Source: Micromonospora sp. HNM0581
Lineage (GTDB): Bacteria > Actinomycetota > Actinomycetes > Mycobacteriales > Micromonosporaceae
Assembly (NCBI RefSeq): GCF_012726175.1
Contig: NZ_JAASAD010000009.1
Coordinates: forward strand, 1-64,000
DNA: 64,000 nt
Reading direction: 5' to 3'
Positions 9,103 through 16,271 of this stretch are shown here, one piece after another; position 1 is the stretch's first letter, and the number at the start of each line of letters is the position of its first letter. The notes beneath the pieces are model-generated. The model ran no database searches, was not told the origin of the DNA, and saw nothing but the letters and a program-made list of their open reading frames with translations. The position numbers and the translations under genes were made by a program.

Positions 9103-9603
9103 CTACCGTTCCGCGGTTTCGTCGGCCAGATCGGGGCGGGACGCCCCGTCGACCTGCGGCGCGTCGACCCGGTCACTCAGCCCGCGATCCGGGCCGTCGG
9201 TGGGTGCTGCGGCTACGACAGGTGCCGTCCCGGCTGGCAGGCCGGCTTCCGCCGCGAGCGCGGCGCGCAGCACGTCCGCCTCGGTGCCGGTGACCGAGCG
9301 GGCGAACCGGACCAGCGCCGCGTCCCGGCTACCGCCCAGGTCGAGCGCGTCGAGCATGAGCTGGGCGATGTACGCCTCCCGGCTTGCCGCGGGGCAGTAC
9401 CGCCACGCCCGGCCTTCCCGCTCGCGCTGCACCATGCCCTTGCCGGCCAGCCGGTCCAGCACGGTCATCACCGTGGTGTACGCCAACTCGCGTCCGTCGA
9501 GAGCCTCGGCCACCTCGCGAACGCTGACACCGGGCGACGTTACCGGGACGGCGTCCCACAGCACGTCCATCACCGCACGCTCAAGATCCCCCAGCCGAGT
9601 CAC
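9103..9603 (-). CDS. BlaI/MecI/CopY family transcriptional repressor
   Basis: A 166-residue winged-helix repressor. The N-terminal domain reads LGDLERAVMDVLWDAV then VREVAEALDGRELAYTTVMTVLDRLAGKGMVQRERE, the standard BlaI DNA-binding fold with recognition helix around YTTVMTVLDRL. A helical dimerisation region and a dispensable acidic/Ala-rich tail follow. It forms an operon with the M56 peptidase and probably represses its own promoter: a BlaI-like dyad lies eight bases before the GTG start. Targets outside this operon, cydDC included, are speculative. Confidence 0.9.
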   Translation of the reverse strand: MTRLGDLERAVMDVLWDAVPVTSPGVSVREVAEALDGRELAYTTVMTVLDRLAGKGMVQREREGRAWRYCPAASREAYIAQLMLDALDLGGSRDAALVRFARSVTGTEADVLRAALAAEAGLPAGTAPVVAAAPTDGPDRGLSDRVDAPQVDGASRPDLADETAER

Positions 9604-9610
9604 CCCGCAA

Positions 9611-9627
9611 TCCTACCCCTCGTAGTA
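9611..9627 (-). promoter_or_regulatory. Putative BlaI operator
   Basis: TCCTAC (9611-9616), a five-base spacer and GTAGTA (9622-9627) make a near-perfect dyad of the TACTAC/GTAGTA type bound by actinobacterial BlaI proteins. It sits 8-24 bases upstream of the blaI-like start, where binding would block transcription. Confidence 0.5.
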
Positions 9628-9705
9628 GATCCATCCGGCCCCCGCCACGTCCAGGCGTCAGCGGCGGTGGCTGCCGGGGGAGGGGCCGCGTGGGTGCGGG
9701 GAAGG

Positions 9706-10530
9706 TCACACCCCCTTGGGGTGCCAGACGGTCTTCGTCTCCAGCAGGGCCGTCATCCGGCGCAGACCCGGATCCGCCGACCAGTCGTGATCTGCCGGTA
9801 CCGGCCGGAGTACCCGTTTGAGGTTCTCGGCGGCCTTGACCTCAAGCTCGGCGGCCAGCTCCGGGTCTCTCACCCCGGTCAGGTCGACCGCGTTGACGTC
9901 CATGTGCGCGGCGAGCGTCGGAACGGTCTCCGACAACCTGCCGGTGAGGACGTTCACCACCCCGCCCGGCAGGTCCGAGGTGGCCAGCACCTCGGCCAGA
10001 GTCACCGCCGCCAGTGGCGCCGTCGGCGAGGCGGCCACCACCACCGTGTTACCGGTGACGATCGCCGGGGCGACCACGCTCACCAGGCCGAGCAGAGCCG
10101 GAACCTCGGGCGCAGCCACCGCCACCACACCGGTCGGCTCGGGTGCCGACACGTTGAAATACGGTCCGGCGACAGGATTCGCACCGCCGTAGACCTGAGC
10201 GAGCTTGTCGGACCAGCCGGCGTACCAGACCCAGCGGTCGGTCGCGGCGTCCACCTCGGCGCCCGGCACACCGAGCGCGACGAACTGCTCGCGCCGGCCC
10301 TCCAGCATCTCGGCGACCCGGTAGAGGATCTGACCCCGGTTGTACGCGGTCGCCCCGGCCCACCCCTTGACTGCCGCGCGGGCGGCCACCACGGCGTCCC
10401 GCGCGTCCTTGCGGGAGGCCAGTGACACGTTGGAGTCCTGCACGAGATACGACCGCCCCGACTCGCTGCGCGGGAACTTCCCGCCGACGAAAAGCTTGTA
10501 CGTCTTGCGTACCGTGACCCGCTCAGACAT
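9706..10530 (-). CDS. Truncated, non-catalytic aldehyde dehydrogenase-like protein
   Basis: A 274-residue protein matching only the first half of an aldehyde dehydrogenase: N-terminal VRKTYKLFVGGKFPRSESGR and a Rossmann part with GNTVVVAASPTAPLAAVTLAEVL. It stops before the Glu and Cys segments, so it has no catalytic cysteine. ATG at 10530 is chosen because it overlaps the TGA of the upstream full-length dehydrogenase gene by eight bases (10523-10530), which implies translational coupling. The arrangement resembles a split ALDH16, whose second ALDH module is non-catalytic. It is probably a partner subunit of the upstream enzyme. Confidence 0.8.
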   Translation of the reverse strand: MSERVTVRKTYKLFVGGKFPRSESGRSYLVQDSNVSLASRKDARDAVVAARAAVKGWAGATAYNRGQILYRVAEMLEGRREQFVALGVPGAEVDAATDRWVWYAGWSDKLAQVYGGANPVAGPYFNVSAPEPTGVVAVAAPEVPALLGLVSVVAPAIVTGNTVVVAASPTAPLAAVTLAEVLATSDLPGGVVNVLTGRLSETVPTLAAHMDVNAVDLTGVRDPELAAELEVKAAENLKRVLRPVPADHDWSADPGLRRMTALLETKTVWHPKGV

Positions 10531-11953
10531 CGAGGTACGCCTCCAGCCCGTGCCGGCCGCCCTCGCGACCGTAACCCGACTCCTTGTAACCGCCGAACGG
10601 TGAGGTCGGGTCGAACTTGTTGAACGTGTTGGCCCAGACCACGCCGGCACGCAAGCGGTCGGCCATCCAGAGGATCCGCGATCCCTTCTCCGTCCAGATC
10701 CCGGCGGACAGCCCGTACGGCGTGTTGTTGGCCTTCTCCACCGCCTCGGCCGGGGTGCGGAAGGTCAGCACGGACAGCACCGGGCCGAAGATCTCCTCCC
10801 GGGCGATGCGGTGTGCCTGGGTGACGCCGGTGAAGATGGTCGGCGCGAACCAGAAGCCCCGCTCGGGCAGGGGGCAGGGCGGTGACCAGGACTGCGCCCC
10901 CTCGGCGGCACCGGCCTCGGTCAGCTCCCGGATCCGGGTCAGCTGTGCGGCGGAGTTGATGGCACCGATGTCGGTGTTCTTGTCCAGCGGGTCACCGAGG
11001 CGCAGCTGACCCATCCGCCGTTTGAGTGACTCCAGCACCTGATCGGCCACGGACTCCTGCACCAGCAGTCGCGAGCCGGCGCAGCAGACGTGCCCCTGGT
11101 TGAAGAAGATGCCGTTGACGATGCCCTCGACCGCCTGGTCGACGGGTGCGTCGTCGAAGACGACGTTGGCGGCCTTGCCACCCAACTCCAGGGTCAGCTT
11201 CTTGCCGCTGCCGGCTACCGAGCGGGCGATGGCCCGACCGACGTCGGTCGAGCCGGTGAAGGCGACCTTGTCCACCCCCGCATGCTCGACGAGCGCGCGG
11301 CCGGTCTCGCCGGCACCGGTGACGATGTTGACCACACCGGCGGGTAGGTCTGCCTGTTGGCATATCTCGGCGAAGAGCAGCGCGGTCAGCGGGGTGGTCT
11401 CGGCCGGCTTCAACACCACCGTGTTGCCGGCGGCCAGCGCGGGGGCGATCTTCCAGGCCAGCATCAGCAGCGGGAAGTTCCACGGGATGACCTGGGCGGC
11501 CACGCCGAGTGGCTGCGGGTCGGCACCGAAGCCGGCGTGCGGGAGCTTGTCCGCCCAGCCGGCGTAGTAGAAGAAGTGGGCGGCGACCAGCGGCAGGTCG
11601 ACGTCGCGGGACTCCCGGATCGGCTTGCCGTTGTCCAGTGACTCGAGGACCGCCAGTTCGCGGGAACGCTCCTGGATGATCCGGGCGATGCGGAAGAGGT
11701 ACTTGGCACGGTCCCGACCGGGCAGCCGACCCCACGTCTTCTCGTACGCCCGGCGGGCCGCCCGTACGGCGCGGTCCACATCCTGCGCGCCGCCTTCGGC
11801 GATCTCGGCAAGCACCTCCTCGGAGGCGGGGTTGATCGACTTGAGGCTGCCCCCGTCGGCCGGGTCGACGAACTTCCCGTCGACGAAGAGTCCGTACGAG
11901 GGCTTGAGGTCCACCACCGAGCGGGACTCCGGTGCCGGTGCGTATTCGAACAT
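10523..11953 (-). CDS. NAD(P)-dependent aldehyde dehydrogenase
   Basis: A 476-residue full-length aldehyde dehydrogenase oxidising an aldehyde to the acid. Visible active-site residues: Asn159 (PWNF), Lys182 (LKPAE), Glu256 (LELGGK) and Cys290 in GHVCCAG. The C-terminal PFGGYKESGYGREGG motif is intact. It lies five bases downstream of deoC and overlaps the next ALDH-like gene, so all three form a tight operon. That context suggests it removes acetaldehyde or another aldehyde made when deoxyribose-5-phosphate is cleaved (inference). The exact substrate cannot be read from sequence. Confidence 0.9.
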   Translation of the reverse strand: MFEYAPAPESRSVVDLKPSYGLFVDGKFVDPADGGSLKSINPASEEVLAEIAEGGAQDVDRAVRAARRAYEKTWGRLPGRDRAKYLFRIARIIQERSRELAVLESLDNGKPIRESRDVDLPLVAAHFFYYAGWADKLPHAGFGADPQPLGVAAQVIPWNFPLLMLAWKIAPALAAGNTVVLKPAETTPLTALLFAEICQQADLPAGVVNIVTGAGETGRALVEHAGVDKVAFTGSTDVGRAIARSVAGSGKKLTLELGGKAANVVFDDAPVDQAVEGIVNGIFFNQGHVCCAGSRLLVQESVADQVLESLKRRMGQLRLGDPLDKNTDIGAINSAAQLTRIRELTEAGAAEGAQSWSPPCPLPERGFWFAPTIFTGVTQAHRIAREEIFGPVLSVLTFRTPAEAVEKANNTPYGLSAGIWTEKGSRILWMADRLRAGVVWANTFNKFDPTSPFGGYKESGYGREGGRHGLEAYLDV

Positions 11954-11958
11954 CGCGG

Positions 11959-12948
11959 TCAGTCCAGGGTGAAGTAGTCGGGTCCGGCGTAGACGCCGGT
12001 CTTCAGCTTGGTGCGCTGCATCAGCAGGTCATTGAGGAGACTGGAGGCGCCGAAGCGGAACCAGTCCGGGTGCAGCCAGTCCGGCCCGACGGTCTCGTTG
12101 ACCATGACCAGGTACCTGATCGCGTCCTTGGTGGTCTTGATACCGCCGGCCGGCTTGACACCGACCTGCCGTCCGGTGGCCGCCCGGAAGTCGCGTACCG
12201 CCTCCAGCATCACCAGGGTCACCGGCAGCGTGGCGGCGACCGGGACCTTCCCGGTGGAGGTCTTGATGAAGTCACCACCTGCGAGCATCGCCAGCCAGGA
12301 AGCGCGGCGGACATTGTCGTAGGTGGCCAGCTCGCCGGTCTCCAGGATCACCTTGAGGTGGGCGCGTGGTCGTCCCTGGCCACCAGTGCCGGCACCGCCG
12401 CAGGCTTCCTTGACCGCTGCGATCTCGTCGTACACCTCCGAGTAACGTCCGGCCAGGAACGCGCCCCGGTTGATCACCATGTCGATCTCGTCGGCACCCG
12501 CCTCGACGGCGGCGCGGGTGTCGGCGAGCTTGATCTCCAGTGGTGCCTGGCCCGACGGGAACGACGTGGCCACGCTGGCCAGGTGCACCTCGGATCGGCG
12601 TAGCACCTCCGCCACGTACGGGACCATCGCCGGGTAGACGCAGACGGCCCCCACGTGCGGGCAGGACGGGTCGGCCGGATCCGGCCGCAGCGCCTTGGTG
12701 GCCAACGCCCGTACCTTGCCGGGAGTGTCCGCGCCCTCCAGCGTGGTCAGGTCGACCATTCCGATGGCGAGGTCGATCGCCTGGGCCTTGGCGGTGGTCT
12801 TGATGGATCGGGTGCCGAGTTGGGCTGCCCGCTGCTCCGCGCCGACCTGGTCCACACCCGGCAGGCCGTGCAGGAAGGTCCGCAGAGCGGTCTCGGATCG
12901 TCCCAGCTCGGAGAGGTCCGACCGGGCCGACGTCGCTGTCGCCGTCAT
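11959..12948 (-). CDS. deoC: Deoxyribose-phosphate aldolase
   Basis: A 329-residue class I aldolase converting 2-deoxyribose-5-phosphate to glyceraldehyde-3-phosphate and acetaldehyde. The Schiff-base lysine is Lys229 in DFIKTSTGK; EIDMVIN (Asp156) and VGVKPAGGIK supply the other catalytic residues. At 329 residues it belongs to the longer DeoC group, with an ~50-residue N-terminal extension. It leads the deoC-aldh-aldh operon and is divergent from upp, grouping nucleoside and base salvage in one place. Confidence 0.95.
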   Translation of the reverse strand: MTATATSARSDLSELGRSETALRTFLHGLPGVDQVGAEQRAAQLGTRSIKTTAKAQAIDLAIGMVDLTTLEGADTPGKVRALATKALRPDPADPSCPHVGAVCVYPAMVPYVAEVLRRSEVHLASVATSFPSGQAPLEIKLADTRAAVEAGADEIDMVINRGAFLAGRYSEVYDEIAAVKEACGGAGTGGQGRPRAHLKVILETGELATYDNVRRASWLAMLAGGDFIKTSTGKVPVAATLPVTLVMLEAVRDFRAATGRQVGVKPAGGIKTTKDAIRYLVMVNETVGPDWLHPDWFRFGASSLLNDLLMQRTKLKTGVYAGPDYFTLD

Positions 12949-13067
12949 GTCCCGAAGTCTACGCAGGCTGACGCCACGTGATCTTGACTACTGCCGTCGC
13001 CGCCTCCCCCACGAGTGAGCGAGGTCGCTGGTCGTGCCCGGATCCGCGCGCCCTCACCCCGGACGGG

Positions 13068-13073
13068 TAGGTT
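13068..13073 (+). promoter_or_regulatory. -10 element of upp (leaderless)
   Basis: TAGGTT ends eight bases before the upp GTG and there is no Shine-Dalgarno sequence, so the mRNA probably begins at or next to the start codon. Confidence 0.55.
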
Positions 13074-13081
13074 GAGCGATC

Positions 13082-13714
13082 GTGGACGTACTCGTCATTG
13101 ACCATCCGCTTGCCCAGTCCCGGCTGACCGCCATGCGGGACGAGCGCACCGACTCCTCGACATTCCGGGCGGCGCTGCACGAACTCACCACGATGCTGGT
13201 GTACGAGGCTGCTCGCTCGTTCCCGGTGGAGATGTACCCGGTGCGGACGCCGGTGACCGCCACCGAGGGCACCCGGCTGGCCAACCCGCCACTGCTGGTG
13301 CCGGTGCTGCGGGCAGGGCTCGGCATGGCCGACGCCGCGCTCGGGCTGCTACCCGAGTCCTCGATGGGTTTCGTCGGGCTGGCCCGCGACGAGGAGACCT
13401 TCGAGCCGCGCGCCTACATGGAGTCGCTGCCCCGGAACCTCGCCGGCCTGCCCGTGCTGGTCCTCGACCCGATGCTGGCCACCGGTGGCTCCCTGGAGCA
13501 CTGCTGCCGGCTGCTGGCCGAACGCGGCTGCACCGACATCACCGTTCTCTGCGTACTCGCCGCACCGGCGGGGATCGGGCGGTTGGAGCGGTCCGGGCTG
13601 CCGCTGCGTCTGGTCACCGCCGCCATCGACGACGGCCTCAACGACAGCATGTTCATCGTGCCGGGGCTCGGCGACGCCGGTGACCGGCAGTTCGGCGGTA
13701 TGCCCCGGTTCTGA
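13082..13714 (+). CDS. upp: Uracil phosphoribosyltransferase
   Basis: A 210-residue cytosolic enzyme making UMP from uracil and PRPP. The PRPP-binding loop [13 protein letters not shown] lies near residues 126-138, [14 protein letters not shown] is the conserved uracil-site helix, and the C-terminus [16 protein letters not shown] is typical. Length is normal. GTG start, apparently leaderless. It is divergent from deoC and followed 83 bases later by the GPP34 gene on the same strand. Confidence 0.96.
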   Translation: MDVLVIDHPLAQSRLTAMRDERTDSSTFRAALHELTTMLVYEAARSFPVEMYPVRTPVTATEGTRLANPPLLVPVLRAGLGMADAALGLLPESSMGFVGLARDEETFEPRAYMESLPRNLAGLPVLVLDPMLATGGSLEHCCRLLAERGCTDITVLCVLAAPAGIGRLERSGLPLRLVTAAIDDGLNDSMFIVPGLGDAGDRQFGGMPRF

Positions 13715-13797
13715 GCAGCCGTCAGGTCACGACGGCCAGTGACCCGGCGGCGGTTCGTGCTGCGGGCGGTGGCCTCCGGCGGCTAGCGTCTCGGGCC

Positions 13798-14472
13798 ATG
13801 ACTGGTGTGCCGCTCGCCGAGGAACTGCTTCTGCTCGCCTACGACGACGAGACCGGCCGGGCGACCCTGCCGCGGATCAGCCTCGACCTGGGAATGGCCG
13901 CCGCAGTCCTCATCGAGCTGGCGTTGGCCGGGCGGATCGCGTACACCGACGGTTCCCTGACCGTGGTGGACCCGACCCCCACCGGCGAACCGGTCACCGA
14001 CGCGGTGCTGGTCAAGATCGTGGCCGACACGCCGCGTAGCCCTTCCTCCTGGGTGCAGCGGCTGCGGCACGGCCTGCGCGACCGGATCCTCGGTGACCTC
14101 TGTGAGCAGGGGGTAGTCCGCGACGTCGACGAGACGGAACTGGGTTTCATCCACGTGCATCGGTACCCGGTGATGGACCCGTCGGTGGAGGAGGAGACCC
14201 GGCAGCGGCTGGCCGTGGTGCTCACCGGCGCCGCTCCGGACGAGCGCACCGCCGCACTGGCGACCCTGGTCGCGGTGCTGCGGATGGAGTCCGCACTCGG
14301 GGTCACCGGCGAGGACGCCGACGCCGCCCGACGCCGGCTCGAGGAGATCGCCAGCGGTGCCGGCTTCTCCGGCGACGTCAACCTGGAGGACTCCGTGGTT
14401 CGTCCGTCGGTCGCACTGGTGGTGGCTGCCCTCGGCCGCGCCGTCGAACACGCCCTCGGCCCCCGCCGCTAG
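13798..14472 (+). CDS. GPP34 (GOLPH3/VPS74-like) family protein
   Basis: A 224-residue member of the GPP34 family, whose eukaryotic relatives bind phosphatidylinositol-4-phosphate at the Golgi; the bacterial role is unknown. Family signatures: LAEELLLLAYDDETGR at the start, an ALAGRIAYTDGSLTVVD strand pair, VVRDVDETELGFIHVHRYPVMDP in the middle and a C-terminal helix with VVAALGRAVEHAL. Actinobacteria often carry several paralogues. TAGCGT ends eight bases before the ATG, so it may be leaderless. No neighbour suggests a specific task. Confidence 0.88.
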   Translation: MTGVPLAEELLLLAYDDETGRATLPRISLDLGMAAAVLIELALAGRIAYTDGSLTVVDPTPTGEPVTDAVLVKIVADTPRSPSSWVQRLRHGLRDRILGDLCEQGVVRDVDETELGFIHVHRYPVMDPSVEEETRQRLAVVLTGAAPDERTAALATLVAVLRMESALGVTGEDADAARRRLEEIASGAGFSGDVNLEDSVVRPSVALVVAALGRAVEHALGPRR

Positions 14473-14540
14473 CCCGGAAGCAGACTGGCGTGCGGGCCTC
14501 GGCAGGCGGCCTCGGGCGGTGGGCGCCGGACGGCGCTTCG

Positions 14541-16223
14541 TCACACGCCCAGCGCGTGGGCGATTTCGGTGCGGAGGGTCGCCACGGCGCTCGCCGCACG
14601 GGTACGGGCCACCGCGACGTCGCCGTCAGCGACCGGTTCCACCACTTCGAGGTACGCCTTGAGTTTCGGTTCTGTGCCGGAGGGTCGGATCACCACCCGG
14701 GCCGCTGCGGTCCGCAGGATCACCACGTCGGCTTCAGGGAGCAGATCCTGCGCCTCGGTGACCGGTCGACCGAGCAGGGTGGTCGGGGTGACGGCGCGGA
14801 TCCGGGCCATCGCACCGGTGATCAGACGCAGGTCGTCGACGCGTACCGATAGCTGGTCGGTCTGGTGCACGCCGAACTCGGCGGCCAGCTCGTCGAGCCG
14901 GTCGGTGAGCGTAAGCCCCTGCACCTTGAGGTCGGCGGCCAACTCGGCCACGGTCAGCGCAGCCGTGATGCCGTCCTTGTCGCGTACGTGGTCCGGGGCG
15001 ACGCAGTAGCCGAGTGCCTCCTCGTAGCCGAAGACGAGTGGATCGCTACCGTCACCGGCCCGGACGATCCACTTGAAACCGGTCAGCGTCTCGTCGTACG
15101 GCAGCCCGCGCGCCGTGCACATCGCCCGTAGCAACGACGACGAGACGATGGTGGTGGCGTACAGGCCGGTGACCCCGCCCCGCATCAGGTGGTCGGCGAG
15201 CAGCACGCCCACCTCGTCCCCGCGGAGCATCCGCCAGCCCGGACCGTCCGGTCCGCCGGACGGCTCGCGGACCGCGACGGCGCATCGGTCGGCGTCAGGG
15301 TCGTTGGCGATGGCCAGGTCGGCGTCGGTGCGCGCGGCGAGCGCGACCAGACGGTCCACCGCACCCGGCTCCTCCGGATTGGGGAAGCTGACGGTGGGAA
15401 AGTCCGGATCCGGCTCGGCCTGGTCGGGCACCACGCCGGGCGTCGGAAAGCCGGCGGCGGCGAACGTGGCGGTGAACACCGCAGCCCCGACCCCGTGTAG
15501 CGGGGTGTATGCCACGGTCAGCTCCCGAGAGCCACCCGGAGCGACGACACCGGCCGCCCGGGCCACGTACGCGGCGACCAGGTCGTCGCCGAGTACCTGC
15601 CCGGCGGGACCGAGGGGTACCCGCGTCAGCGAGCCGACCGCGCGGATGGCGGCCTCGATGCCGGCGTCGGCTGGCGGCACGATCTGCGCCCCGGCGCCGG
15701 AACCGCCGCCCAGCTCGGCACCGAGGTACACCTTGTAGCCGTTGTCCTGCGGCGGGTTGTGGCTGGCGGTGACCATCACCCCGGCCACCGCAGACAGGTG
15801 CCGCACCGCGTACGCCAGCACCGGGGTGGGCAGGGGGCGGGGCAGCAGCAGCGCCGAACGTCCCGCCCCGGTGGCGACCTGGGCGGTGCGCGCGGCGAAC
15901 TCGCGGGAGCCGCGCCTCGCGTCGTACCCGATCACCAGTGGGCCGGCGCCGCCCTGGGCGGCGAGCCAGGCGACCAGACCGGCGGCGGCCTGGGTGACGA
16001 CTGCGAGGTTCATCCCGTTCGGGCCGGCGCGCAGCGGACCACGCAGCCCTGCCGTGCCGAAGGTCAGTGGCCCGGCGAACCGGTCGGCCAGCTCCGGTGC
16101 ACTGCCCGGCAACTGGTCGAGCACCGCCCGCAGTTCCGCCCGGCCGGCTGGGTCGGGGTCGTCGGCAAGCCAACGCTCGGCCCGCTCACGGATGGTGTCT
16201 AGGTCAGTGGTCTCCGCCGCCAT
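14541..16223 (-). CDS. Phospho-sugar mutase (phosphoglucomutase/phosphomannomutase family)
   Basis: A 560-residue four-domain alpha-D-phosphohexomutase moving phosphate between C1 and C6 of a hexose or pentose. The catalytic phosphoserine loop is VTASHNPPQDNGYK (near residue 148), the metal loop NDPDADRCAV (near 305), the sugar-binding loop GYEEALGY, and the phosphate-binding loop RPSGTEPKLKAYLEVV lies near the C-terminus. Length and layout resemble the PgcA/PMM-type mutases of actinobacteria. Proximity to deoC and upp would also allow phosphopentomutase-type activity in nucleoside breakdown (inference). The kinase gene downstream is 48 bases away on the same strand but encoded upstream. Confidence 0.9.
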   Translation of the reverse strand: MAAETTDLDTIRERAERWLADDPDPAGRAELRAVLDQLPGSAPELADRFAGPLTFGTAGLRGPLRAGPNGMNLAVVTQAAAGLVAWLAAQGGAGPLVIGYDARRGSREFAARTAQVATGAGRSALLLPRPLPTPVLAYAVRHLSAVAGVMVTASHNPPQDNGYKVYLGAELGGGSGAGAQIVPPADAGIEAAIRAVGSLTRVPLGPAGQVLGDDLVAAYVARAAGVVAPGGSRELTVAYTPLHGVGAAVFTATFAAAGFPTPGVVPDQAEPDPDFPTVSFPNPEEPGAVDRLVALAARTDADLAIANDPDADRCAVAVREPSGGPDGPGWRMLRGDEVGVLLADHLMRGGVTGLYATTIVSSSLLRAMCTARGLPYDETLTGFKWIVRAGDGSDPLVFGYEEALGYCVAPDHVRDKDGITAALTVAELAADLKVQGLTLTDRLDELAAEFGVHQTDQLSVRVDDLRLITGAMARIRAVTPTTLLGRPVTEAQDLLPEADVVILRTAAARVVIRPSGTEPKLKAYLEVVEPVADGDVAVARTRAASAVATLRTEIAHALGV

Positions 16224-16271
16224 GGCCTCTTGATAGCACGGCGGCGGATCTCCACGGGCGTGCGCCCCGGC

